A DNA stretch of 64,000 nt from Bradysia coprophila (GCF_014529535.1 NC_050737.1:997921-1061920), one strand, 5' to 3'; numbered from the stretch's first letter, positions 35,573 to 51,409 are shown. Translations and numbers: made by a program. Notes: a model not told the origin generated them from the sequence alone.

Positions 35573-37849
35573 GCTTCTGCGCAAATTTGACGAAAAAAGT
35601 TAATTAATGTGTCATAGACTAGGAAAATCGATCTGGCGATCTGGATCGAAAAAACCTGCCCGTAGGGTGACTTCGCGTCTGCGCAATTGTCAGGTCAGTT
35701 TGTAAAAGGAAAAAAATAAACAAATGCAAAACTTTATGGGTGTAAATAGTCTTTCATGGACTATGTGCATCCTGGTACAAAAGGTGAATTTTAAACTATG
35801 GGCACCGAACCTTTGTATTATTTTTAGACTATTTGCACCCGGAAGCAAACAGTCATTTAGATAAAATGTAGCGTTTTTCCGAAGTTAGGAATCCTAACTT
35901 GTCTTTAGTAGTCGGTAAGGTATGTTTCAAATCTCTAAGACTTTTCTTCTGAGCTCCTATGTAGCCGAGCCAATTTTTACTTTTATAGATTAGGGAAAGA
36001 AAGCATGGATTCTATTGAAAGTAGACGGAGATTCGTTGCACTTCCAGTCATGTGTTTGTTATATGGTGTTTTTTTGCTGGGAGACGACAAACGCAGTCTG
36101 ACTGAAGAATATATTTTCACACCTACACCGACAGATATGATCAACTCAACATTGTTACTTAGGTTCGACGAGACGACATATTTAGACATTAGGCAACTAT
36201 GTGATATTACCTTTTCAAATTTTCCATTTAACTTTTTTCTTACATTTTGACTTCGCCTTGTTTAGTGTGTGACTAATTGACTGTGATATTTTTTATCTTT
36301 AATTTATTCACTTACTTTTTTGACTTAGGCATACCGTGTGATGCGATTGACTTTATTTATTTATGCCTTAAATTCCTTAGTAGCTTTTATTTTGATGTTG
36401 TTTATTTTACCTTTGGTGCCTTTTAATTTGACTTGCCAAACTTTAACAACGATGTATTCTGCCTGTACTAGATCGACGTTAAAAGAATGAAACAATAATA
36501 AATATGTTTATACACAGAAATTGGAGCGAATAGTCGAACGCCATTGTCTTTCAGTAAAGGCTCCCTACCTTTGCTTTCAGGTGGCTAGTCGACAGTTAAT
36601 ATCGATTCTTTGGAAGATTTTTATGATCAGATTCATCGAAAATTTGAATGTGAATAATCTTAGGAAATGTGAATGCCTACAAAAAAAAAGTTGTAATGAA
36701 AGAGTATGGCACTAAAGACTGTTTGGGCTTATGACAAACTCATGACCGTCGAAGCTTTTTAAAAAATACCGCAGATTCTTGATCAGAGCCTTCGCCAGGC
36801 AGAACATATTTGGAATGATACCCTTTTCGTAATGCAAGCAGTAGAACAGATTTTCCAAGAGGGGCCTGCGTACACAACCCTACTATGTTGTCATTATAAA
36901 CGCCGTCCATAAAGATAAAATTGAAAGCATACAGAACAAAGTAAAAGATAAGATAATCATTTATTTAGCTAATTTGCTATTACAAATACAATTCACATAA
37001 AATCACAGAAAAAAAGGACTACAGCAAAAGTCACACTTCTTAGTCAATTTATAATCAACTTTCGTCTCCCCTTAAAAATCACGAAAGTGGTTCTAAACGG
37101 ACTTCATCATAAGTTTTCACTTGGTTAGCATCTTAAAGCTTTAATTGTTCCACATGTTGTCAACAAGGAAAAGTGAAGACACGCAGAGCAAAATAAACCA
37201 GGCAGTAGTGGTTCATTTTTGAACCTTCAAATACACTTAATACACCAAATACACTGTATGAAAATGAACTCAACTGAACGACATAAAAATTGAATAATAA
37301 GGCTACTAGATAATCCAGGTCCCTAGTCAAATTAAGCGCTCCTGCCTGGTTTACTTTACTCTGCCATGGTAAAATGAATCATTTCACTCATACGTACGTG
37401 TACAATTGAAGAAACGCAGAGAAAAGCGCTATTTCTGTGTGGTGGAATACGTGTGGAGCAAATAAAGCGAAAGAAATAATCGAAGCCCACTAAAATTAAA
37501 AACTTATGTTGAGGCCCGTTTACCTCTACTTGTCGTTGAAAAACGACATCTCACTGAATCATACGTCCTATCACAGTACACCACACTTGAGGTCAATAAT
37601 CACATTGCTGACAGATAAAAGGATGCTTGTCGTTTATACAATGTATTGCTGCTAAACACGTCCACATATCATTACCTCCTGTGCTTTCAGAATGTTCGAA
37701 AAAGAGAAGTCGTGCCTAGATAGGTATTGGTCCCTAAGAGACAAACATATTTTTTGAAAATTCGTCGATGCTTATGCACCTAGCGAGAGGCGATCGAAAA
37801 CTGAAAACATACACTTTTCTTATGGAATTTTCTCCGGCTGCACGATTCC
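35573..37849. other. Intergenic, nothing recognised
   Basis: The 81-codon frame at 36,005 begins with ATG, but no domain, signal or splice partner supports it. No RNA or repeat boundary was seen. Confidence 0.4.
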
Positions 37850-38150
37850 CGTGAAGTATCGCCAAAGTCAAATCGCCAAGAAAAAAGTAAATCGTCAAAA
37901 AAAATCGCCAAAGAGTGAAGAACCACCAAGAAAAATCGCCAAAGAAACGGCAATTATTTGATTTTTTTCTTTTTGTCGTTTCTTCTCACTTTGGCGAATT
38001 TTCTTGGCGTTTCTTCACACTTTGGCGATTTTTTTTGGCGTTTCTTCACACTTTGTCGATTTTTTTTGGCAATTTAAAAAATTCTAAAAAAGTGACGAAT
38101 TGCCAAAATAAGTCACACTTTGTCGATTTTTCTTGGCGATTCTGTTGTAC
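37850..38150. repeat. GCCAAAGTGTGAAGAA inverted repeat array, copy 1
   Basis: Repeated CGCCAAAGTGTGAAG-type words run forward to about 37,950 and then inverted (CTTCACACTTTGGCG) to about 38,150 around an ATTTGATTTTTTTC centre. It begins GTGAAGTATCGCCAAAGTC, and the same sequence in inverted orientation ends copy 2. Confidence 0.8.
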
Positions 38151-39198
38151 CATTGTCAAGGTATGTATGTGAAGTACAGGCGAACTTGAACCTGCGAATT
38201 CTACATTATAGTCAAGTAGTTATGACGATCATTTTATATCACTTTTTAGTGATTTTTGGAATTACAAAAAATTCGCAGCATAGAAACTGCCAAATAAAAA
38301 TTTCGTAGGTTTGAACCCGCGAAAAAAATCGCCCATTCAAACTGCGAAAACTTAACTCAATTCCTAACTTCCTTCTCGCCATAAAAGCGTGTTGTTGGTT
38401 CCTAGGGAATTCATCCTTTTACGAAATGTAACGTGCAGGAGTTTAGTTCGTCCCTACAGAATTCATTTTGCGAAATGAATGTCAATTTTCATTGTACATA
38501 AAAAGTGTTTTAACACACCGAGCGATCCGGCCCATTGCCCCGGAGCGAAGCGGAGGGCCGCAATGCGAGCCGGGCGCCGGAACGGTGTCGGTAACTTAGG
38601 AGTTATTTTTTTTCTCTCGCACCGTCTAATAATTAGTCCTTTTACAAAATAACACGCTAATAAAATTTCAGACAGAGAAATACTCCGTATTAAATGGTGG
38701 ACATGTATCTCATTTCTATTGGTAGTTTATTATTTTTTATCAGTGGTATTGAATTAAATTATCGGTCGTTTATTACCATCCTTTTTTATCTCCGTTTTTC
38801 AATTTTTTACCTACCGTTTATTGAGATCGCTTCCGAATGAACAGGTGCATCGCCCTCGTCTAGACACATCTAGAGTACTTCGCACTCAATGTAATAAATA
38901 ACTAAATTTCAACTAGTCGGATCTTACTAAAACGAGCCATCAGAACAGTCGGAGCGTTTGCTGCGACTGAGCCCCGTACAAACCCGTATATCTATTGCGT
39001 ACGTGACCCTAGTGCGTCTGTCACCCTACTTTGACCGTAAGCCTATGCGCCGGTTAAAGTAGTTAAAGTAAAATTATTATGTAATGTGTACATCTTAGAA
39101 ATTGCGCATAGCGCAATTACGAAGCCCCGTACGACGTTCCTTTCAAATAAAACAAAAATTTCAAATAGCCCTAAAATTTTAATTTATTGAGTATAAAT
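38151..39198. other. Intergenic with a GC-rich hairpin patch
   Basis: At about 38,517-38,592 a GC-rich stretch (CGATCCGGCCCATTG facing CAATGCGAGCCGGG) stands out in AT-rich DNA and can fold on itself. GCCCCGTAC words near 38,972 and 39,125 recur near 40,080-40,102. No gene was recognised. Confidence 0.45.
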
Positions 39199-39658
39199 AC
39201 ACATAGGGCCTAGTATCGGCCTCAGTCCGAGGATCCAAATTTATTTTTTTTTTTTCAACTACATTCTATTCGGCCTTTGATTACCTTCCAAATGAAACAA
39301 AAAATACGGAAAACGGATGAAATTTGCTCGAGTTCAATGTAAAATACACATAGGGCTCTAGTAGCGGCCTTAGTCCAAGGACCCAAATTTAATTTTTTTT
39401 TCAACAACATTCTATTCGGTGTTCGATTATCTTTCAAATGGAACAAAAATTACGAAAAACGGATGAAATTTACTCGAGTTGTATGTAAAATACGCATAGG
39501 GCCCTAGTAGCGGCCTTAGTCCAAGGACCCAAATTTAATTTTTTTTTTCAACAACATTCTATTCGGTGTTCGATTATCTTTCAAATGAAACAAAAATTAC
39601 GAAAAACATATGAAATTTACTTGAGTTCTATGTAAAATACACATAGGGCCCTAGTAGC
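39199..39658. repeat. Tandem array, about 147 bp period, 3.1 copies
   Basis: ACACATAGGG, or a one-base variant, starts units at 39,199, 39,346, 39,492 and 39,639, so the periods are 147, 146 and 147. Units contain GTAGCGGCCTTAGTCCAAGG, CATTCTATTCGG and AAACGGATGAAATTTACTCG. Units 2 and 3 are closest to each other. Confidence 0.9.
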
Positions 39659-40514
39659 TTTTCACTTCTACTAGGCCCTAACTCACGGTCCACACACCCG
39701 ATTTTAAAAAACTTTTTTTTCCTGGATTGATATTGACAATACCTATCATTTGCCGTGTCATTTACATTTCCATCGTTTATTTTGCCATAAATATCACCAA
39801 AAGACCTTAAATCACTTAGGTGGCCCTAACTCACGAAGGGCCGACCCGAATATGCCCATCTTCGAACTTAGCCTCACTATTTTGACTATCTTTCAGGGAA
39901 TTTTTTTTTTTTTTGAAATCGGATTTGATTTACTCAAGATATCGACGTAGCAGACAGACGGACAGACGGCCCAAATTTTTATTGCGGATTCGTCATCTAT
40001 GAACATAGGCAAACACTTTGCCCTTACCGTCTGCTTCGAATTCCATCAATTACACACGGGATCGTAATCCTATAAGCCCCTTCGTACTTCGTACGGGGCT
40101 AACAAACTGCCGGTGTGTAGCGCGCGATCTCAGGATCCTGGCGCTAGTTTTATACAACTCAGCTCAGCATCATAATTTTCGAAATCTGCGGACTTTAGAT
40201 GCCTCTGTTGCATAAAAGGCTCTACGAATCTCGATGCAAAGTGCTTTATAAGGCTTACTATGTGTATTGTGCACTAGGCCTACCGCCTAGAGTCACAATT
40301 ACTCATCTAAGGCCCGATAAATCACTTTGCACTCGATGTCTTTCAAGACTTTGAAATCATGATGTGATGATAACAAAAAAATCCAAAGATAGATATATGC
40401 TGCAAACTCTAATATTTTCCTGAAGAATGAATTTAAATTTTAAGGTTTTTTTATTTTGTCGTTTTTTCACACTTTAGTTATTTTTTTTCGCGATTTGTCA
40501 ATTTTTGAGAATTT
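39659..40514. other. Intergenic, satellite-like remnants
   Basis: Contains GACAGACGGACAGACGG (about 39,950-39,970) and a hairpin GCCCCTTCGTACTTCGTACGGGGC (about 40,077-40,100, given here in two overlapping words: GCCCCTTCGTAC and GTACGGGGC). No gene is supported. Confidence 0.4.
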
Positions 40515-40875
40515 TTGTAGTCGCCAAAAAAATCGTCAAAGTGTGAAGAACTGCCAAGAAAAATCGCCAAAGTGTGAAGAAACGGCAATTATTTGATTTT
40601 TTTCTTTTTGTCGTTTCTTCTCACTTTGGCGAATTTTCTTGGCGTTTCTTCACACTTTGGCGATTTTTTTTGTCGTTTCTTCACACTTTGTCGATTTTGT
40701 TTGGCGATTTAAAAAATTCTCAGAAACTGACGAATCGCCAAAAAAAAATTGCCAAAGTGTGAAGAACCGGCAAGAAAAATCGCCAAAGTGTGAAGAAACG
40801 ACGAAATGTGAAGAAACGCCAACATTTTTTTTGGCGATTCGACTTTGGCGATACTTCACGGCAATGGCTGCACGA
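40515..40875. repeat. GCCAAAGTGTGAAGAA inverted repeat array, copy 2
   Basis: Same sequence family as 37,850-38,150, including the shared AACGGCAATTATTTGATT centre in the same orientation. It ends GACTTTGGCGATACTTCAC, the inverse of the start of copy 1, followed by a short shared CGTGCAGCC/GGCTGCACG tag. The open frames here arise from the repeats on both strands and are not genes. Confidence 0.8.
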
Positions 40876-42734
40876 CAGGCGTCCGATTTCGGCAGTTAGT
40901 TTTTCATAAGAATCCCTTATCGGTAATGAAGAAATTTCGCATGAAAATGGCTGCAAACTTTCGTTTCATTCTGCTTGCATATTTTTTGAAAAAATCTATT
41001 TCAAAAATAAATTTTTGTCTCTGTTTGGGACTAATTTTGGGAAAACGTTTTTCCTAAATTTTCTTACATTTTCCTAGATGTTCTTAATTTTCCTAATATT
41101 TTCCTCAATATTGGAGGAAACTAGCACTGTTTCCCGGCCTTCGGCCGGGTCGTACTGTTCCCAGGGTTATTTATCAAAATAAAGTTTACTTACTTGGTTA
41201 TCAACCCTACGTGTCGTATTTAGAAATTATCTTTACAATTCTGGCTTCGCGTTCTGAAATTTAATTCTACGCTTATCGTGTTTCGATATTTAACTCTACA
41301 CTTCCAGCTTTCCGGGATTCAACTCAAAGTTCTTGCATTCAGAGATTCAACTCTACGCTTCCAGTTTTCCAAACTTCGAATTTGAATTCTACATTTTTAA
41401 TGTAATCATAATCTCAATCCTTAATTTCGTTTCTCTTTCAAAATCATAATTTTCATTAATTATCACTCTCTTACTTTCTTTTTTGCTCTTTTTAATCACA
41501 CAAACGAAAATTATCAACAATCGTTTCTTTAAGTAAATTCTAGACTAAACAAAGTTTCATCGATTAAAATGTACAAGGACGCCATGTTTGATTTTGCAGT
41601 TAGCTATAGCATTTGTCATAAAATGAAATAAAACTTTTTCCCTCACATCGGCTTTCCTTTTCACCTCTTATATCTGACAATTACCCGCACTACATTCGGC
41701 CGGGTCGTACTGCACTGTTTTCTCGCTTGATATATGCACTGTTTCAACCGTATTTATTTTGATATAACTCAACTGGTATTTAAAATAGTACTAATACTTT
41801 AGGTAGCGTTAACATTCCGATTCCTGTAATTACCAGCAATCGTTCTGTTATTCTTAATTTTACTGATACCAAAATCATCAATCAATGTCTACATGAAATT
41901 GTTCAAAAAATTGTACACTTTTTCTGAAAACTGATTTAGTTTACTTTTTCGTTTTTAAGTTATTTTTTCTTATGTAATAGTTTGCAGAGATTGTTGGTTT
42001 TCTGCATAAGATGTTCAATAAAAGTTTTAAACAAAGATTTTTTAAGACGGGACAGGTATCTTTGACATGATTTAAATCCTTCAATCGGGCGCTACAAATA
42101 AGCGCCATAATTTCATTTAAATATTCATAGCTAAATATGTCAAAGCTTAACCAACACAACGTTCAATTCAAGACAATCGTTACATAAGGGGCCTTTGCAG
42201 TTTGGGCACTATTTGAATGACCCCTTAAAATGCTTAGATATTTTTATTACTTATAGTAATATCTGACGTTGGACAAACATTTAGCAATAATTTTAGATTT
42301 TGTTTTGACGCGTGCGAGAATTACGTATGCTGCCTTTCGAACTTTACGTACCGAGGCGAAGTTTGATTTTTGACTTCGACTAATCCTCGGGTCAAGAAAT
42401 TTCTCACGAAAAGACGGTTTCCTTCATCTTACTTCTCCTCACTCTTTCAGACAAAATTTCCGAAAATTCTGTAATAAATTAATGCTAAAGGGTAAGAGAT
42501 GCACACAATGATTCACAGCTTAAGAATTTGATTTTTAAGGTTTGTTTTATTCAGTTACTTTGAATTGAATTTTAATGTTTGATAGAGTTTTAGTAATTTA
42601 TCCCTCTATGAAGCACACTTTGGAGAAAGATATTTATGTCCTGAAAACTTTTTGAAAAACGCACTCTGATGTCTTGCCAGCTAATTTATTTGAGGTCAAT
42701 TTTGACAAACCGAATGAGGTCCAGATACTGTTTT
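40876..42734. other. Intergenic, minor repeats
   Basis: CGGCCGGGTCGTACTG occurs at about 41,144 and again at about 41,698. At 41,225-41,400 an ATTCAACTCTACGCTTCCAG-like phrase recurs loosely. No gene or RNA was recognised. Confidence 0.4.
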
Positions 42735-43300
42735 CGAAAAATGGCATTGGAGAGCGTTTTTCAAAATCGTCCTCGGCGGCGTAACAAGGTGTGCCGTCGG
42801 ATACCGTTTTTAAAAAACGACTTCGGAGGGCTGACCGGTTGAATTCTCTGATTTTGGAAAACGGTCTCAGAGGGCTGATCGGTGATACATCGGAGGTCGA
42901 TTTAAAAAAAACGGCCTTGGAAGGCTGAGCGGCTGATCCGTCGGACGTCTATTTTGCAAAACGGCTTCGTAGGGCTGTCCGGCTGGTCCGTCGGATGTCG
43001 TTTTTAAAAAACGGCCTCGGAAGGCTGACTGGCTGATCCGTCGGACGTCTATTTTGCAAAACGGCCTCGTAGGGCTCTCCGGCTGGTCCGTCGGAGGTCG
43101 ATTTTAAAAAACGGCCTCGGAAGGCTGACCGGCTGATCCGTCTGACGTCTATTTTGAAAAACGACCTCGTAGGGCTGACCGGCTGATCCGTCGGAGGTCG
43201 ATTTTGAAAAACGACCTCTGAGGGCTGACCGGCCGACCCCTCAGAGGTTGATTTAAAAAAATGGCCTCGTAGGACTGACTGGCTGACTTCTCGGAGGCTG
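42735..43300. repeat. 50 bp tandem array with alternating units (100 bp higher-order repeat)
   Basis: TCGGA-starting landmarks fall at 42,941, 42,991, 43,041, 43,091, 43,141, 43,191, 43,241 and 43,291, an exact 50 bp period. More diverged units reach left to about 42,735. Two unit types alternate: type A contains GACGTCTATTTTGCAAAACG and TCGTAGGGCT, type B contains TTTAAAAAACGGCCTCGGAA. This block is GC-richer than its surroundings. Confidence 0.9.
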
Positions 43301-43390
43301 GGTGCCCCCAGGTGCTCCGAGGTGCGCCGAGGTGCTCCGTGGTGCTCCGAGGTGCTCCGAGGTGCGCCAAGGGGCGTCGTGGTGCACCGA
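43301..43390. repeat. Nine exact 10 bp units, GGTGCTCCGA
   Basis: Units start every 10 bp from 43,301 to 43,381 with consensus GGTGCTCCGA; the last is GGTGCACCGA. It follows the 50 bp array without a gap. The frame on the minus strand is a by-product of the repeat. Confidence 0.9.
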
Positions 43391-43830
43391 CGTTGGGTTT
43401 TATATGTATAGATGAAGGAAATTTAGGAAAATGTTTTCCCTAAACATAGTTCCTGTATAAATCTCTAAAGGTTTGCCATTTTAAATTGTTTTCTGCAAAC
43501 TCAGCTAAAGAAATTGATTTCACTTATACTCTAAATAGCGGTGAGCCAGGACATTTTATTCGGATTTTTTTAGGAATTATTGAAATTTGTTAGAAATAAT
43601 GTTCTGAATAAAAGCCATGCAGAGAGCTTACCCTGAAGTCAATACAAAAACCAATTAAAGATCTTCTTCAGATTATATTTAGAGTAAGACATCGTCCGTC
43701 CATAAAAGTAAATGATTTTCGCACATTTCCGACAATTGCATCCCATTAAGTTCAAGTCTATTTGATATTCATTCGAGTCATTTCGGAGCTTTATTCCAGA
43801 CTGTTTCAGATCAAATACAAATAAATTTAT
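43391..43830. other. 3' flank of thymidylate synthase
   Basis: No gene or repeat was recognised between the 10 bp array and the stop codon of the thymidylate synthase gene. The region probably includes its 3' UTR. Confidence 0.4.
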
Positions 43831-46812
<2,982 letters not shown>

Positions 46813-47028
46813 CAAAAAATGCGTTGGATGCAACGGATTCATTTGTAAATAATTTATTTTTGTTTCGTTTTCGTTAAAAATCGAAATCATTATAGACCTA
46901 CAAGGCATATTCGGTTCCTCTGTTCTTCTTTTTTTTCTCTAATACAAACAAACAATACTGCCGCCCCACGTCGTCGTCGTCGTGTCAATTATAAAAATAT
47001 CACAATATCACCCGCTTCTCGCATCAAA

Positions 47029-50000
47029 TTAAATTTTCCGCGCTCCCGACGATTGTTGGCGCTTTTTCAGTCGCTGGCATTTGTTGCAATCATTTTGCCA
47101 ACAGTTCTCATGGCAACAGGCTCCGCATTCGTTGCAACGCCGCACTTTCGGTTGCCACGGAAAAATCACTTGTTTCTGCGGACAGAGTTCGCAGATAAAA
47201 CCGCGGGCAGTGCACAGTTCACATTCTCTGATGTGTTCATCACATTTGGCTATTATGGTCGAAATATTCTTCAAAAATGATCCGTTACGAACGGCTACAA
47301 AATCAGTCATCGACCATAGATCCGTGTCATTGGTCAAATACTTTTCGGTTCCATCAAATAGTCTGAGCGAGCTGCAACGAAAAAAATGTAGGAGGCAGAA
47401 TTACGAATCTGGATATGTTTCGGCCCTCTCATCGGAAAGACAAAACTTTGGGCGAAATTCACTGCGACATCGCTAGTCATGAGTGTGAAAAAGTAAATTT
47501 GTAGATGGACAAACACTTACTCATCAGCGAAACGACACGACGTAATGAAGTCCATGACGAATTTCAAATGGACGCGTCGCAGTTTCGCAAATCGTAGGAT
47601 TCGAACTTTTTCGTACAGTTCTGGGTTCAAATCGGAAACGCGAAACACCGGAAACGTCCAAATCTGGTCCAGTAATCGATAGGAGAAGACGCTAACTGGA
47701 TGTAGTGTGAAGTCCCATCTGCAATTGGATGAAATGGTAACACGTAAGACAAATGGAAAAAGGTTCTAAAATGTCAGTCTACCTATCCAAAACACGAGCT
47801 GGTATGACAGATATTTGATTTCTGTGGCATCCACTGCAATGATATTTCCCAATGTACTCACAATACCGGAAACGATGCGAAAACGCTGCAGCCACTCTCA
47901 TGCCACATCCGGCACATTTCTGATTTTGTTTGTACAACAATTTTTTGCGACTGTAAATACGGACGTCAGTTGAAGTGCATGGCAAAAATAAACTTTTTTT
48001 TTTGATCGGAGTTAACAATAGGAAAAACTTACTCCGGTTGTGGATGTCGCGTGAATATAATTTGTGCTCTAGGTGGTGCCCAATCGCGTGTGCCTCGAGT
48101 GAATGGAATTTTGTAAATTTCGTCTGGACTTACGGTCCAGCTACCAGGCATCGGTAACATCATTTGCGGTGCATCCTGTTCCGATACCAGCCACATCAGG
48201 TCAGAAGCTTTTGGCAATTGTTTGTCGTTAAATTTCGATATTAGGCTTAATGCTACACTTTCGGCCGACAGGTTGTCGCCCCATTCAGCGTACGCTTTGT
48301 GATCGTTCATGCTCTGGGTGGATGTAGACAGGTTCTGCGAATTATTTAGATGGGAGAGCATTGAGAACAAAGAAACATTTTTGGGAATAAGGCGGAAAGC
48401 ATCTGAAGTTGGATGAAACAAGAAATTCATTTCATTGGACAATAGCAATAAAGTGGCGAGTGCAAGCCGTGTCGGTTCACTTTGATAGGGCAGTATCAAG
48501 AAAAATCACGTATCAGTCGTCAGATCGAGAAGCCCTTCCCGAAAACCAGCTATACAAACATAACAACAACAAAAATTGGAAATTACCTGAGATTGTCTGA
48601 GATTCGCGGTAGAATCATTGGCTGAATATCCCAAATCCCCTGAACTTCCATCGGATGACGAGGACGATCCCGATTCAACAGATTTTGCTTTTGTACTACT
48701 TGCACAACGAGTGTACTGTCCGCGATTTTTCAGCTTCCGATGAATCGCTTCGACGTCTTCAATCGATTGTTGTTTGGTTTCCTGGAATCGTTGCCATTTG
48801 ATTTGTTCGATGGCCGATATCATCGCTTCGGAAACACTGAAGTGAGCATTTTCCCGTTCCAATTCCGTGTTGGCCCGATAAAATTGGGCCGCTTGCAGAA
48901 ATGACGTCAAACTTTGGCCTTGCTTGGGTCGCTGCTGTGATCCGATCGGCGAACATTCTTGACCAAAGTCTGCCATTGTCGGTTTGCCGTATCGGTTTTG
49001 AATTTTCTCACCCTCTCGCGGTATAAATTCGTTGACGAAATCGGCAGGAGCTGAGCCCGGACCACCAAAGCCAGAGTACATGGTCAGCGATTCCGGTTTA
49101 TCGGGATGAATCATAATGCTGAGTAGATTTTCATTTCCAATGAAGTATCCGCTATGCGATGCTTCGTCATTCGATGAATACGAAAAGTCCTCTGATTTGA
49201 GATGCGACGCTTTTTTATTGGAAGTACGTGGCTCCTTCGGTCTGAACTTTCTGTCCACATGAATTTTAATGTCATCACATTTGACTAATGAAATCGGTAT
49301 CAGTTCGTTACTCATTTGGCTGCTGCCCCCGCTTGGGCTGAGTGTTGCCAACGAGTTGCAATTGTTTCGTTCTGCTGATCCCGAATCGCTTGCATTCTGT
49401 TTGTATGTGAATGAAGGTACTTTTCGCACTGCACCAGACATTGATGTATTTTTTGATCGTATGTTTGGAATGTGTATCGGCTGTGACATTGTGGTGCTTC
49501 GTTTACGCTGCGGCTGTATATTGCTATGAACGTCTGGCAAACTCGACCAGGGACGTAATTTCAAGCTAATTAATTGAATGTCTTTGGTTTTTGCGATCCT
49601 TTTTCGTATCTTAGAACTTCCATCAGTAACGCTGTGGCTATGGCTGAGTGATGATTTTCTGTGTTGAAAATGTACGGTTCGCGTGGTGGTAATAGAATTG
49701 ATGGACGCCTTGAGATTGCCTTTCGTCCGTGGAACAAATGAAAAATCGGGATGTGACGTTGATCTTTTGTGTTGAGACTTTTCCGATTTGTACAAGGTGC
49801 CGTCGATTTGTGACAACAGATTCGGTTGATTATTTTCGATGGCATTCAAACACAACAGAAATGCTCCGATGTACTTCTCGCTTTGAAGGAACGCCGTCAC
49901 TTCGTAACACGTGTTAATGTGCTCACTGTCCGTCAATAGACATTTCAGCTTTTCCGACAATGTATGAGATTCTAAACTTTCATAGATCCAAGCCAATGCC

Positions 50001-50412
50001 TTGTCGTTTTTGATCCGAGCATAGGGAATGTGAATTGAGGGCGAACAGCTTCGATTGGCAATGGAAACGGTCATCGACGGATTTAGCCAATTTAGTCCTT
50101 CGATGAAACGCCACGTATCGGGAGTAATCTGAATCGGTAACGATGATGGTGCATTTAGAAACGATTCAATCGAAAACGCGCAATAAAAAAAAAATAAAAT
50201 TTTTAAAAGGGACAACTTACACCATCTGGTTTGAACACTCGAATGCCATTGATGAATATCTGTTCGATTGACGTGTGCAAACGGAGTAATGCACCAGAAT
50301 AAATCCACGACTCGCCCAATTTACTATTTAAAAATGTTTCGGCGATGCATTTCAAATTTGACAAAAGTTGTTTATGTTCGAGTTGAGCACGAGCGAATTT
50401 CGTATGATTCAT
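47029..50412 (-). CDS. Rubcn: Rubicon-like autophagy regulator (RUN and Rubicon-homology domains)
   Basis: Rubicon binds PI3KC3/Beclin-1 complexes and Rab7 on late endosomes and restrains autophagosome and endosome maturation. Six exons, 50412-50221, 50128-48587, about 48334-48033, 47950-47783, 47718-47521 and 47371-47029, give about 914 residues (mammalian: about 970). The N-terminal ~190 residues form a RUN domain (LLSNLKCIAETFLNSK, TPDTWRFIEGLNWLNP, YIGAFLLCLNAIE). A long Ser-rich, probably disordered middle follows. The C-terminal Rubicon-homology domain has its zinc-binding Cys/His set: CAGCGMR, FRYCEYIGKYHCSGCH, IPARVLDRWDF, CELCTARGFICELC, RRCNECGACCHENC. The acceptor of exon 3 is the one uncertain joint: 48334 keeps the frame, while a better-looking CTTCAG at about 48,405 does not fit the exon 2 donor. 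Convergent with Dus2. Confidence 0.9.
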
Positions 50413-51409
50413 GACCTCTCTGCTCGTTAAAGCTAATGTAAATATAAATTCCGTTTACTCAGCCAAATCGTAATTCTATAGAAATTGTACGAATTTTTGT
50501 TTATTATGGTTATCGCATAATAAATTCAACTTTGAACATCACTCTCTAGTTTTGCATTTTTATCAAACAAAAAAAATTGTTTCCAAGTTCGATCTTTCTT
50601 TTTGCGTAATCTATTCTCCAATTGGCATCGAATGGTTCATTATTCTGTCAAGTATTTACGAAAAACGTATGTCGTTCATGCGGTTCAATTTGCAAAGAAA
50701 CTTTTAATGTTTTGCCTTTTCAATTGGATTGATTTGTAAATTTCACGAAAACAAACATTTTTTTGATTTGATAACTCCTCACTGCTATATGACGTTTCCA
50801 TTGACAAGTGCCATACCCATAAATTAATTGTTCACTTTGTATCACTTGCTCGGACGTTTCGAGAATACGCGCCATATGATCAGGTGTGTTACCAAAGGTG
50901 AGTGACAATATGACTATAGCTGGGAAAGCTCTACATAGTTTTCAGTTCGTTAATTTGCTTTGATTACAAATTTCATTGATTAAAATCTTAAAATTGTTGG
51001 CGATCTGCAATATTATCGACTGTAACATCAACGTTAAAAAACAGGACGTTTATCCTAAAGGAGCTAATAAATTCTGCTAATTTTTACTTTGATCGCTACC
51101 AATAGGGTCGAACTGGTCATATGTCAAAAAAGGCAAGCCCGATTGACCCTTTCATTATTTGATTAAAAATATATGGAATTCGCTTCTCTAAGGTTGTTAT
51201 GCGTTGTAGCGAGGTGAGGCCGATATAACTTTTGGATGCCGATTAGCATAAGTGCTACCATATCACCTCTTGGGTATGACGTAATGATGCAGAACCTAGT
51301 AATAATGTGTTCCAAGGTTATTTCTTCCAAGGTTATGAAAGAACAGGTTAAGACACTTCTGAGTTGATCTTAAAGGCGGTGACACATAAATTTTGACAAA
51401 TAGATGTCT
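50413..51409. other. 5' flank of Rubicon, no other gene recognised
   Basis: Contains the probable promoter of the minus-strand Rubicon gene. The 62-codon minus frame at 50,908-50,720 has no recognisable domain. No repeat boundary was seen. Confidence 0.4.

Noticed and set aside
36005..36250. ATG-started 81-codon frame
   Set aside because: No domain, no clear hydrophobic signal, no splice partner.
40574..40956. Several overlapping open frames on both strands
   Set aside because: They arise because the GCCAAAGTGTGAAGAA repeat lacks stops in several frames; the peptides are repeat translations.
43149..43370. Minus-strand frame with HLGAPRST repeats
   Set aside because: It is the translation of the 10 and 50 bp tandem arrays, not a protein-coding gene.
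50720..50908. Minus-strand frame upstream of Rubicon as an extra exon
   Set aside because: The RUN domain already starts with a plausible ATG at 50,412 and no splice pair links this frame to it.
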